Shown here: piece by piece, positions 1-6,309 of the stretch
Layout: each line of letters starts with the position of its first letter
Numbering within the stretch: position 1 is the first letter of the stretch
Position numbers and translations under genes: made by a program
Source of the DNA: Alphaproteobacteria bacterium
Lineage (GTDB): Bacteria; Pseudomonadota; Alphaproteobacteria; GCA-2731375
DNA: 13,211 nt
Direction: 5' to 3'
NCBI GenBank assembly: GCA_030746295.1
Contig: JASLMY010000135.1
Span: 1 to 13,211 of the forward strand
Notes under the pieces: generated by a model
The model's input: the letters and a program-made list of their open reading frames with translations, nothing else
What the model was told of the DNA's origin: nothing
Databases searched by the model: none

Positions 1-724
1 CGTCTGGCGCTTCAACGAGGTGACCGTCAGCCGCGCCGCCCACAGCGCCGGCCTTTCGCCCCAGATCCGTCATCACGAGCCCGACGTGCTGGTCATGGAC
101 TTCGTCGAGAACGGCCGGGCGCTGGACGAGGAAGCCGTGCGCGACGCCGACATGTTGGCCCGGATCGTGGCCCTGGTACGGCGCTGCCACGCGGAGCTGC
201 CACACCATCTGGAGGTGCCGGGGCCGATGTTCTGGGTCTTCAACGCCAATCGGCGCTACGCCCGCATGATCGAAGCGGCCGGCGGGCGCTTGTCCGACAG
301 GCTGGCGGAGCTGATGGCGCTCAATGACCGCTTGGAGGCGGGCGTCGGCCCGATCCGGCCGGTCTTCTGTCACAACGACCTACTCGCCGCCAACCTGATT
401 GAAGACGGCAGCCGGCTCTGGCTGATCGACTGGGAGTACGGCGGCTGGAACTCGGCCCTCTTCGACCTCGCCAATCTGGCCACCAACAACAGCCTCGACG
501 ATGCCCAGGAGCGACGGCTCTTGTCGCTCTATTGCGAGCGGCCGCCGGAGCCGGCGCTGGTCGCGCGCTTTCGGGCGATGAAGGCGGCCTCGCTGCTGCG
601 CGAGGCACTCTGGAGCCGGATTGCCGAGATGCATTCGCACCTCGACTTCGACTACGTCGCCTATACCGATGAATACCTGGCCCGCTTCGCGCGCGTCGTC
701 GCCGAGCTCGAAGCGCCAGCCTGA
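1..724 (+). CDS. Choline/aminoglycoside kinase-family phosphotransferase, 5' end missing
   Basis: About 240 residues are visible, read from base 2; the coding frame is open to the window edge, so the start lies outside. The GTG at 20 is internal, because the codons before it continue the family pattern (VWRFNE). Family members are usually around 300 residues, so roughly the N-terminal nucleotide-binding lobe is missing. The kinase catalytic loop is clear at 376-399 (HNDLLAAN, the HxDxxxxN motif), followed by LIDWEYGG with the metal-binding Asp, and then FDLAN. These features match the APH/choline kinase fold, which transfers phosphate from ATP to a hydroxyl group in the cytoplasm. The DWEY-FDLAN arrangement looks more like choline, ethanolamine or thiamine kinases than antibiotic-resistance enzymes, but the substrate cannot be read from the sequence. 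It ends 27 bases before the convergent hydrolase gene. No terminator hairpin is evident between them. Confidence 0.85.
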   Translation, partial: VWRFNEVTVSRAAHSAGLSPQIRHHEPDVLVMDFVENGRALDEEAVRDADMLARIVALVRRCHAELPHHLEVPGPMFWVFNANRRYARMIEAAGGRLSDRLAELMALNDRLEAGVGPIRPVFCHNDLLAANLIEDGSRLWLIDWEYGGWNSALFDLANLATNNSLDDAQERRLLSLYCERPPEPALVARFRAMKAASLLREALWSRIAEMHSHLDFDYVAYTDEYLARFARVVAELEAPA

Positions 725-751
725 AACAGTTTCGGTTGTTCGGGGCGGCTC

Positions 752-1581
752 TCAGGAGGTCAGGTAGATCCGCATGTTCTCGCGGGCGACAAAGGCGCCG
801 GTCCAAGCGAACTGGGCCTCGGCCTCCAACTGCTCCATGAAGCCGTCCTCGTGGTCGGGGCGTGGTGGAAGATCGCCAGCCGCTTGACGTTCGCCGCCTG
901 GCAGAGCCGCACCCCCTCTTGCCAAGTCGAATGGCCCCAACCCATTTTGCGCTCGAATTCCGAGTCCGTGTAGGTCGCATCGTAGATCACCAAATCGGCG
1001 CCTTCGATCAAGCCTAGGATGTTCTCGTCCGGCTTACCGATGACGTGCTCGGTGTCGGTAATGTAGCAAAGCGACGAGCCCTGATAGTCGATCCGGTAGC
1101 CGGTGGCGTTGTCGGGATGGTTCAAGCGGCAGGTGCTGATCTTGATGTTCCGACCCAGATTGAAGTTGTCGTTGGCCGTGAAGTTCTCGAAGTCCAACTT
1201 CGCTTCCATGGCGTCTATCGGCACCGGAAACATCGGCTGTGTCATCTGCCCGGCCATGACGTCGCGCACGCCCACATCCTTGTCGTAGAGGTGGCCCGCC
1301 ATGATCGTGAAGGAGCAGTCGGAGCGGAACGCCGGCGTGAAGAAGGGGAAGCCGTTGATATGGTCCCAGTGTGAGTGCGAGAGCAGGACATGCGCGTGCT
1401 TGGCGTTCTTGCGGATGAAATAGTGACCCAGATTCCTGAGCCCGGTACCGCAATCGAAAATGATCCGCTGGCCGCCGAGCGAGGCCTCGACGCAGCTCGT
1501 GTTACCGCCGTAGGAGACATACTTCGCCGACGGACAGGCGATACTGCCCCGAACGCCCCAGAACTTTATCTTGAAGCTCAT
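752..1581 (-). pseudogene. MBL-fold metallo-hydrolase, disrupted by a single-base frameshift
   Basis: The first 242 codons from the ATG at 1581 encode a metallo-beta-lactamase-fold hydrolase of the lactamase_B_2 / phosphoribosyl cyclic phosphodiesterase type. It opens KFWGVRGSIACPS and has a GGNTSC segment, FDCGTGLRNLG, the zinc motif HSHWDH (residues 69-74), the metal-bridging Asp in ITDTEH (about 176) and FHH (239-240). Just after FHH the frame is lost. The original frame runs into unrelated sequence, ending at 760. The -1 frame supplies the expected ending, PDHEDGFMEQ to FVARENMRIYLTS, and stops at 752. Adding one base between 860 and 861, next to a run of four G on the plus strand, restores a continuous protein of about 276 residues. 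The last 34 or so residues, including the conserved DHED segment, would otherwise be lost. A sequencing or assembly error beside the homopolymer is as likely as a true mutation. The natural substrate is unknown. Confidence 0.85.
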
Positions 1582-1830
1582 GACCGGTTCCCGACCTTAA
1601 CGCAACCACGTCCCGCGCCGAGGCGACCGCCGGCAACCTCGCCGACCTCGCTGCGTCGCCTCCCGCTCATTGCGTCTGCCTGACCGGCCACTTTCGACCG
1701 TACGCAACCGAGCCGCTTCGCGCTCGCCGGGCCGCCTACATTCTCCGTGGCAGCCTTCGTTCGACCGGCTAACCCCCGGCCGATCCGCCGCGAATTACGA
1801 ATCACGGAATGTATCATGAATTAACCACTT

Positions 1831-1858
1831 CCGGGCAGAAAGGCAAACAACCGCCCGG
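1831..1858 (-). terminator. Terminator-like hairpin after the M20 amidohydrolase
   Basis: On the minus strand an 8-base-pair GC stem (CCGGGCGG with CTGCCCGG, one G-U pair) closes a 12-base T-rich loop, starting about 10 bases after the amidohydrolase stop codon. The following bases are AAGTGGTTAATTC, so there is no proper U run. It may be a weak intrinsic terminator or simply a 3'-stabilising hairpin. Confidence 0.35.
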
Positions 1859-1868
1859 CGCGACCGTC

Positions 1869-3044
1869 TCACGGGACGTTCAGCAGCTCCTCGGTCAAGG
1901 TCGCCCAGTAGCTAGCGCCAACGGTGAGGATCTCGTCGTTGAAGTCATAGTTCGGGTTGTGGACCATGCAGCCGCCCTTCTCGCCCTCGGTGCCGTTGCC
2001 GAGCCAGACATAGCACCCGGGCTTGGCCTTCAGCATCCAACCGAAGTCCTCCGAGCCCATGATCGGCTCCAGGTCGCGCAACACGTTCTCCGTCCCCACC
2101 ACGGTCGCTGCCGCCGCCGCCGCCAGCTCGGTCTCGACCACCGAGTTCACCGTCGGCGGGTAGCGCCGGTCGTACGAGACCCGCACCTTGGCGCCGTGTG
2201 CTTGGCCGATGCCCTCGGCGATCTGTCGGATCGCTCCTTCGATCTGGTCCTGCACCTGCTCGGAGAACGCCCTGGTCGTGCCTGACAGCACCGCGCTCTC
2301 AGGTATGACGTTGGTCGTATGGCCGGCGTGGAACTGGGTGACCGAGACCACCGCCTGCTTCATCGGGTCCGTCGAGCGGGAGACGATGCGTTGCAGGGCA
2401 GAAACGATCTCCGCCCCGATCGGTATCGGGTCGATGCCGTGATGCGGGAAGGCGCCGTGGGCGCCAATGCCGGTGACCTCGATCTCGAAGAAGTCGGCCG
2501 AGGCCATCATCGGACCGGGCATCAGGGCGATTTTGCCGGTCTCGACGCCGGGCATGTTGTGCATGCCGTAGACCGCCTCGGCCGGGAACTGCTCGAACAG
2601 GCCCTCGTCGACCATGACCCGGCCGCCGGCTTCGTTCTCCTCCGCCGGCTGGAAGATGAAGTAGACGGTGCCGTCGAACCGGCCGGTCTCGGCCAGGTAC
2701 TTGGCCGCGCCCAACAGCATCGTCGTATGCCCGTCATGGCCGCAGGCATGCATCTTGCCGTCGTTGGTGGAGCGATGCGCGAAGTCGTTGAGCTCGTGGA
2801 TGTGGAGCGCGTCCATATCGGCCCCGAGGCCGATGTGCCGGTCCGAGTCGCCCGCCTTCAAGACCCCGACGACACCGGTCTTGGCCAAGCCGCGGTGAAC
2901 CTCGATGCCGAATTCCTCGAGCTTGCCGGCGACGATGTCGGCGGTACGGAACTCCTCGAAGGCGGTCTCCGGGTGGGCGTGAATGTCCCGCCGCCAAGCC
3001 GTCATCTCGTCTTGAAAGTCCGCGATCCGATTCTTGATCGCCAT
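1869..3044 (-). CDS. M20-family amidohydrolase (M20D, hippurate hydrolase/aminoacylase type)
   Basis: The protein has 391 residues, the usual length for M20D metallopeptidases, which hydrolyse N-acyl amino acids or related amides in the cytoplasm. The di-metal site is complete: Cys101 and His103 in ACGHDGH, Glu135/Glu136 in FQPAEE, His162 in YGMHN and His362 in VHNPNYDFND. GADMDAL (74-80) and the dimerisation-domain segment TGIGAHGAFPHHGIDP (191-206) are also typical. I chose the ATG at 3044, although the frame stays open to 3161, because a purine-rich Shine-Dalgarno (GGGGGAGGGG) precedes it and because the extension would run into the palindrome at 3141-3209. The gene stands alone, 188 bases downstream of the stress protein and 287 bases before the hydrolase. 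Substrate specificity is not readable: hippurate, N-acetyl amino acids and indole-3-acetyl conjugates are all used by this subfamily. Confidence 0.94.
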   Translation of the reverse strand: MAIKNRIADFQDEMTAWRRDIHAHPETAFEEFRTADIVAGKLEEFGIEVHRGLAKTGVVGVLKAGDSDRHIGLGADMDALHIHELNDFAHRSTNDGKMHACGHDGHTTMLLGAAKYLAETGRFDGTVYFIFQPAEENEAGGRVMVDEGLFEQFPAEAVYGMHNMPGVETGKIALMPGPMMASADFFEIEVTGIGAHGAFPHHGIDPIPIGAEIVSALQRIVSRSTDPMKQAVVSVTQFHAGHTTNVIPESAVLSGTTRAFSEQVQDQIEGAIRQIAEGIGQAHGAKVRVSYDRRYPPTVNSVVETELAAAAAATVVGTENVLRDLEPIMGSEDFGWMLKAKPGCYVWLGNGTEGEKGGCMVHNPNYDFNDEILTVGASYWATLTEELLNVP

Positions 3045-3049
3045 CCCTT

Positions 3050-3059
3050 CCCCTCCCCC
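3050..3059 (-). promoter_or_regulatory. Ribosome binding site of the M20 amidohydrolase
   Basis: On the minus strand GGGGGAGGGG lies 5 bases upstream of the ATG at 3044. It decides this start over the longer open frame, whose first ATG (3161) falls inside a palindrome. Confidence 0.6.
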
Positions 3060-3140
3060 ATTACGCCGGCGACGGATGGCCCGGGCACGACAGAGGCTGC
3101 CCGGGCGCCAGGCCTTTGCGACCGGCGTCGATTTACCGAG

Positions 3141-3209
3141 CCACCCGCTCCCCCGTCCCAACCACCCATAGATGGTACCTCAGGGTGGTTGGGACGGGGT
3201 ATCGGGTGG
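3141..3209. repeat. Long intergenic palindrome (two nested stem segments)
   Basis: Bases 3151-3167 pair perfectly with 3183-3199, giving 17 base pairs around a 15-base loop. The pairing continues outward: 3141-3147 match 3203-3209, and 3149 pairs with 3201, so 25 of 27 positions are paired. GGGTGGTT occurs twice in the right arm (3183-3190 and 3204-3211), so the element also contains a short direct repeat. It begins about 20 bases after the stop codon of the universal stress protein and could act as a strong transcript-end or processing hairpin. Neither strand has a U-rich tail after it, so it is not a canonical intrinsic terminator. A dispersed palindromic repeat family is another possibility. 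Confidence 0.8.
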
Positions 3210-3232
3210 TTCAGCTATCCTCGAATACGGCC

Positions 3233-4051
3233 CTAATGCGACATCAAGACCGGCATGGTCATGGTCTTGAGAACATGCCGCGTCACCCCGCCGAGGGCAA
3301 GCTCCCGGATGCGGGAATGCCCGTAGGCGCCCATGACCAGGAAGTCGGTGCCGAAGTCGGCTGCCGCCGACAACAGCGCGTCGCCGGCATCGAGGTCGGG
3401 AGCTATGATGTGATGGGCCTCGGCGGTAATGCCGTGGCGCGCCAGGTGAGTGGAGATGTCGGCGCCGGCGATGTGCTCGCGATCCGGCGGGTTGACCGAG
3501 CAGACCACGACCTTGGCGGCGCGGGTCAGGAAGTCCATCGCGTCGTAAAGCGCGCGCACGCCCTCGCGGGTTCCGTTCCAGGCGACCATGATCTGGTTGC
3601 CGAATGCGTCATAGTTGCCGACATAGGGCCAGACGATGATCGGCCGGCCGGCGGCCAGCACCAGCTCGTCGGCCATCGAGTCGGCGGGGCCCGGATGGTC
3701 GGGATCGGCCTGGCCGACGACGGCGATATCGCCATAGCGGGTCGATAGCGCCATGGCGTCGATCGGGTTGCCCTCGATCAGTCGCCACTCACCGGCGACG
3801 CCCTCGCGCTGCAGCTTGTCCTCGAATCCTACGCGCGCCTCGCCAGCTTCCTCGCGCATCTCCGCCATGCGTTGCTCGATCAGATCGGTGCCGATGTCGA
3901 TCTGCACGTACCCCGGCAGCACCGGGTAGGAAAGCGCGTAGACACCGACGATGCGCGCCTCGAAGCGCTTGGCCAGGCTCAGCGCAGCCTCAAGGCGCGC
4001 GCCCTGACGCGGATCCCGGCCGACATAGAGCACGATGTCCTTGATCGCCAT
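3233..4051 (-). CDS. Universal stress protein with two Usp domains
   Basis: The 272-residue protein is a tandem UspA-fold protein: domain 1 covers about residues 3-143 and domain 2 about 152-270. Domain 2 carries the nucleotide-binding loop G241-AY-G244 followed nine residues later by GG (254-255), close to the classical G-x2-G-x9-G(S/T) pattern of ATP-binding Usp proteins. The equivalent part of domain 1 (VVGQADPDHPG) lacks that loop, so only the second domain is likely to bind nucleotide. Such proteins are cytoplasmic and are commonly induced in stationary phase or under oxygen limitation. The ATG at 4051 is preceded by a near-ideal AAGGAGA. An FNR/FixK-type box lies 84 bases upstream (4135-4148) and a long palindrome lies just downstream. 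It appears to be transcribed on its own. Confidence 0.94.
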   Translation of the reverse strand: MAIKDIVLYVGRDPRQGARLEAALSLAKRFEARIVGVYALSYPVLPGYVQIDIGTDLIEQRMAEMREEAGEARVGFEDKLQREGVAGEWRLIEGNPIDAMALSTRYGDIAVVGQADPDHPGPADSMADELVLAAGRPIIVWPYVGNYDAFGNQIMVAWNGTREGVRALYDAMDFLTRAAKVVVCSVNPPDREHIAGADISTHLARHGITAEAHHIIAPDLDAGDALLSAAADFGTDFLVMGAYGHSRIRELALGGVTRHVLKTMTMPVLMSH

Positions 4052-4056
4052 GACTA

Positions 4057-4063
4057 TCTCCTT
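4057..4063 (-). promoter_or_regulatory. Ribosome binding site of the universal stress protein
   Basis: AAGGAGA on the minus strand sits 5 bases before the ATG at 4051. It fixes this start in preference to an in-frame ATG at 4108, which would lie upstream of the expected transcription start. Confidence 0.8.
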
Positions 4064-4106
4064 GACTGAACCGCGGGCAGCTCCGCCGGCAGCGGCATAC
4101 CGGTGC

Positions 4107-4112
4107 ACTTAA
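4107..4112 (-). promoter_or_regulatory. Possible -10 element for the stress protein gene
   Basis: The minus-strand hexamer TTAAGT matches TATAAT at 3 of 6 positions, including the first and last T. It falls exactly at -12 to -7 if the FNR/FixK box at 4135-4148 is centred at -41.5, which places the start of transcription near 4100 with a leader of about 49 bases. The poor match is typical of promoters that depend on an activator. Confidence 0.4.
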
Positions 4113-4134
4113 GGCCCTTCGCGGGCGAGCGGCA

Positions 4135-4148
4135 TTGATCCACGTCAA
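4135..4148 (-). promoter_or_regulatory. FNR/FixK-type binding box upstream of the stress protein
   Basis: TTGAT-CCAC-GTCAA on the plus strand (TTGAC-GTGG-ATCAA on the minus) matches the FNR/FixK/Anr palindrome TTGAT-N4-ATCAA at 9 of 10 defined bases. The flanking genes both read leftwards, so the stress protein is the only gene it can serve from an upstream position. Oxygen-responsive Crp-Fnr regulators often activate universal stress proteins in Alpha- and Gammaproteobacteria. Which family member binds (FixK, FnrL, Anr or Nnr type) cannot be told. Confidence 0.7.
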
Positions 4149-4190
4149 GCAGCGACGGCACTACCGCGCCCGTACTCGCCGTCGACGTGG
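4140..4190 (-). terminator. Possible 3' hairpin of the E1 gene
   Basis: CCACGTC (4140-4146) pairs with GACGTGG (4184-4190), and inside it GACGGC (4154-4159) pairs with GCCGTC (4178-4183). On the minus strand the structure starts about 6 bases after the E1 stop codon. There is no U tract. One arm overlaps the FNR/FixK box, so part of the symmetry may be coincidental. Confidence 0.3.
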
Positions 4191-4196
4191 AAGAGC

Positions 4197-6200
4197 TCAG
4201 AACAGGCTACGGATGGCCTCCGCGATCCGTTCCTGGCTCGGGATCACCTCGCGCTCCAGCTCGTCGTTGTAGGGCATTGGCACGTCGAGGGCGCCGACGC
4301 GGACGATCGGCGCATCCAGGTCGTCGAAGGCCTTTTCGACCACCATGGCCGCGACCTCGGCCCCGAAGCCGCCCTGGCGCCAGGCCTCGTGCGCGATCAC
4401 CAAACGGTTGGTCTTGGCGACCGAGGCCAAAATCGTCTCCTCGTCGAGCGGCCGCAGCGTGCGCGGGTCGACGACCTCGACGCTGATGCCCTCGCGGTCC
4501 AGTTGCTGCGCCGCCGCCAGCACCCTCGGCACCATCGCCATGGTCGCGACCACGGTGACGTCGGTGCCTTCGCGTTTGACGTCGGCCTTGCCGATCGGGA
4601 TGGCATAGCTTTCCTCGGGCACCGGTCCGTTCGAGGTCATGTAGAGCATCTTGGTCTCGAGGAAGATGACTGGGTTGTCGTCGCGGATCGCCGCCGCCAA
4701 CAGGCCCTTGGCGTCGTAGGGCGTCGACGGCGCGACCACGACCAGGCCCGGGACGTGGGTGAACCAGGCCTCGAGGCTTTGGCTGTGCTGCGCGGCCATG
4801 CGGATGCCGCCACCCTGCGGCCCCCGCACCACCAGCGGCACCGTGTTCTTGCCGCCCAGCATAAAGCGGAATTTGGCCGCCTGGTTGACCAGCATGTCCA
4901 TGGTGAGGGCGATGAAGTCGAAGATCTGGATCTCGACGACGGGCCGCATGCCGGCGATCGCGGCGCCGACGCCGCAGCCGACGAAGGTCGGCTCGGTGAT
5001 CGGCGTGTCTCGCACCCGCTCTTCGCCGTAGGCATCCAAGAGCCCCTTGGAGACGGTGAAGATGCCGCCGGTCTGGGCCACGTCCTCGCCCATCAGTAGC
5101 ACGCTGTCGTCGCGCGCCATCTCCTGGTGCAGGGCCTCGTTCAGGGCCTCGACGAAGCTGAGCTCGCGGCCACCTTCCGGCCCCGGCTCGACATGGGCGA
5201 TGTGGGGTGCGTAGACCGCCGTGTCCATCACCGAGAGCTCGGGCTCCGCACTGTCGCGACCGAACTCGATGGCGGTATCGAGCTCCGCCACCGCCGCCTT
5301 GTCGATCGCGTTGAGCTTCCTCTTGGTGGCCGCCTTGTTGTCGACGATCTCGTTCAATGTCCGCTTCAGCGGATCGCGGGTCAGCCACTCGTCGATCTCG
5401 TCCTTCGGACGCGGGTCATCCAGGTTGACGCGCATCGAATGCTGGCCCCAGCGATAGGTCATGGCCTCGATCAGGGTCGGGCCTTCGCCGGCTCGGGCCC
5501 GCTCCACCGCCTCGTTGACGACGTGATAGACCTCGACCACGTCGTTGCCGTCGATGGTGATCCCCGGAACGTCGTAGCCGACGCCGCGCTTGGCGACCTG
5601 GTCGACCGAGGTGGTACGCCGGTAGGAGGTGGTCAGCGCGTACTGATTGTTCTCGCAGATGAAGATCAACGGCAGCTTCCAGACCGAGGCCAGGTTCATG
5701 GACTCGTGAAAGACGCCCTGGTTGGAGGCGCCGTCGCCGAAGAAGACGACCACGACCTGGCCGTCGCCCCGAAGCTTGGCGGCGAGCGCCGCCCCGGTCG
5801 ACAGCGGCATGCCGGCGCCGACGATGCCGTTGGCGCCCAGGATGTTGAGATCCATGTCGGCGATGTGCATCGAGCCGCCGAGGCCCCGGCAATAGCCGCT
5901 GTCGCGTCCCATCAGCTCGGCCATCATGCGATCCATGTCTGCGCCCTTGGCGATGCAGTGGCCGTGGCCGCGGTGGTTCGAGGCCATATAGTCGTCCTCG
6001 CGCAGCACCTCTCCGACCGCCGCCGCGATCGCCTCCTCGCCGACGTAGGAATGCGCCGTGCCCTTGACGTCGCCGGCCTCGAAGAGCTCGGCTACCTTCT
6101 GGTCGAAGCCCCGGATCCGGCGCATCGTCGTGTAGAGATCCACCAGCGTGTCCGGCGGCAGTCTGAGATTGGACTTGGTGCCTGCGGTTCCTGTCGTCAT
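4197..6200 (-). CDS. Fused alpha/beta E1 component of an acetoin-type 2-oxo acid dehydrogenase
   Basis: The 667-residue protein joins, in one chain, the two E1 subunits that are usually separate. Residues 1 to about 335 form the alpha part. It carries HRGHGH (76-81), LGGSMHIADMDLNILGANG (107-125) and the thiamine diphosphate motif GDG (155-157) through NN (184-185). Residues about 345-667 form the beta part, with LLMGEDVAQTGG, DTPITEPTFVGCGVGAA, PVVEIQIFDF and VVDPRTLRPLD. Such enzymes decarboxylate a 2-oxo acid, or cleave acetoin, and pass the acyl group to a lipoyl E2. The GSMHIAD-LGANG stretch most resembles AcoA of acetoin dehydrogenases, but pyruvate or branched-chain substrates cannot be excluded. 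The ATG at 6200 follows a GGAGAGG ribosome site; the longer open frame to 6407 runs into the OppF gene. No E2, E3 or lipoyl-domain gene is in the window. Confidence 0.92.
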   Translation of the reverse strand: MTTGTAGTKSNLRLPPDTLVDLYTTMRRIRGFDQKVAELFEAGDVKGTAHSYVGEEAIAAAVGEVLREDDYMASNHRGHGHCIAKGADMDRMMAELMGRDSGYCRGLGGSMHIADMDLNILGANGIVGAGMPLSTGAALAAKLRGDGQVVVVFFGDGASNQGVFHESMNLASVWKLPLIFICENNQYALTTSYRRTTSVDQVAKRGVGYDVPGITIDGNDVVEVYHVVNEAVERARAGEGPTLIEAMTYRWGQHSMRVNLDDPRPKDEIDEWLTRDPLKRTLNEIVDNKAATKRKLNAIDKAAVAELDTAIEFGRDSAEPELSVMDTAVYAPHIAHVEPGPEGGRELSFVEALNEALHQEMARDDSVLLMGEDVAQTGGIFTVSKGLLDAYGEERVRDTPITEPTFVGCGVGAAIAGMRPVVEIQIFDFIALTMDMLVNQAAKFRFMLGGKNTVPLVVRGPQGGGIRMAAQHSQSLEAWFTHVPGLVVVAPSTPYDAKGLLAAAIRDDNPVIFLETKMLYMTSNGPVPEESYAIPIGKADVKREGTDVTVVATMAMVPRVLAAAQQLDREGISVEVVDPRTLRPLDEETILASVAKTNRLVIAHEAWRQGGFGAEVAAMVVEKAFDDLDAPIVRVGALDVPMPYNDELEREVIPSQERIAEAIRSLF

Positions 6201-6204
6201 ACCA

Positions 6205-6211
6205 CCTCTCC
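6205..6211 (-). promoter_or_regulatory. Ribosome binding site of the fused E1 gene
   Basis: GGAGAGG on the minus strand lies 4 bases before the ATG at 6200 and selects it over upstream in-frame starts. The first family-like residues follow a short polar leader of about 10 residues. Confidence 0.6.
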
Positions 6212-6264
6212 GCTGAAGCCTGCTTCCCCTCTCGCCGCGGCCGTCGGCCGTCGCGATTTTGTCA

Positions 6265-6292
6265 AGTCTAGCAAGCCGGGCCGAAGAACCAA
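6265..6292 (-). promoter_or_regulatory. Possible sigma-70-type promoter of the E1 gene
   Basis: On the minus strand TTGGTT (6292-6287) and TAGACT (6270-6265) are separated by 16 bases, each matching 4 of 6 consensus positions. Transcription would start near 6258, giving a leader of about 58 bases. The 109-base gap after the OppF stop gives room for a separate promoter. The call rests on pattern only. Confidence 0.3.
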
Positions 6293-6309
6293 AGCCGCCC
6301 GCCAGGGGC

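Noticed and set aside
857..861. Programmed ribosomal frameshifting in the MBL gene
   Set aside because: There is no classical X-XXY-YYZ slippery heptamer or obvious downstream structure, and relatives are not known to use frameshifting. A one-base loss or a sequencing error is simpler.
1620..1662. Inverted repeat GAGGCGAC/GTCGCCTC in the gap upstream of the MBL gene
   Set aside because: The arms are 8 bases with a 27-base loop and no extension; in GC-rich DNA this is within chance.
1800..1830. AT-rich patch upstream of the MBL gene as a promoter
   Set aside because: Only weak pairs such as TTTGCC and TTAATT (3 of 6 matches each) can be found, and they lie more than 200 bases from the start codon.
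2319..3236. A 305-codon plus-strand frame opposite the M20 amidohydrolase
   Set aside because: It is an antisense shadow of a well-supported gene and runs into the palindrome. No domain is recognisable.
6260..6265. TTGACA on the minus strand upstream of the E1 gene as a -35 element
   Set aside because: The hexamer is perfect, but the sequence 16-18 bases downstream is GGCCGC-like with no -10 match.
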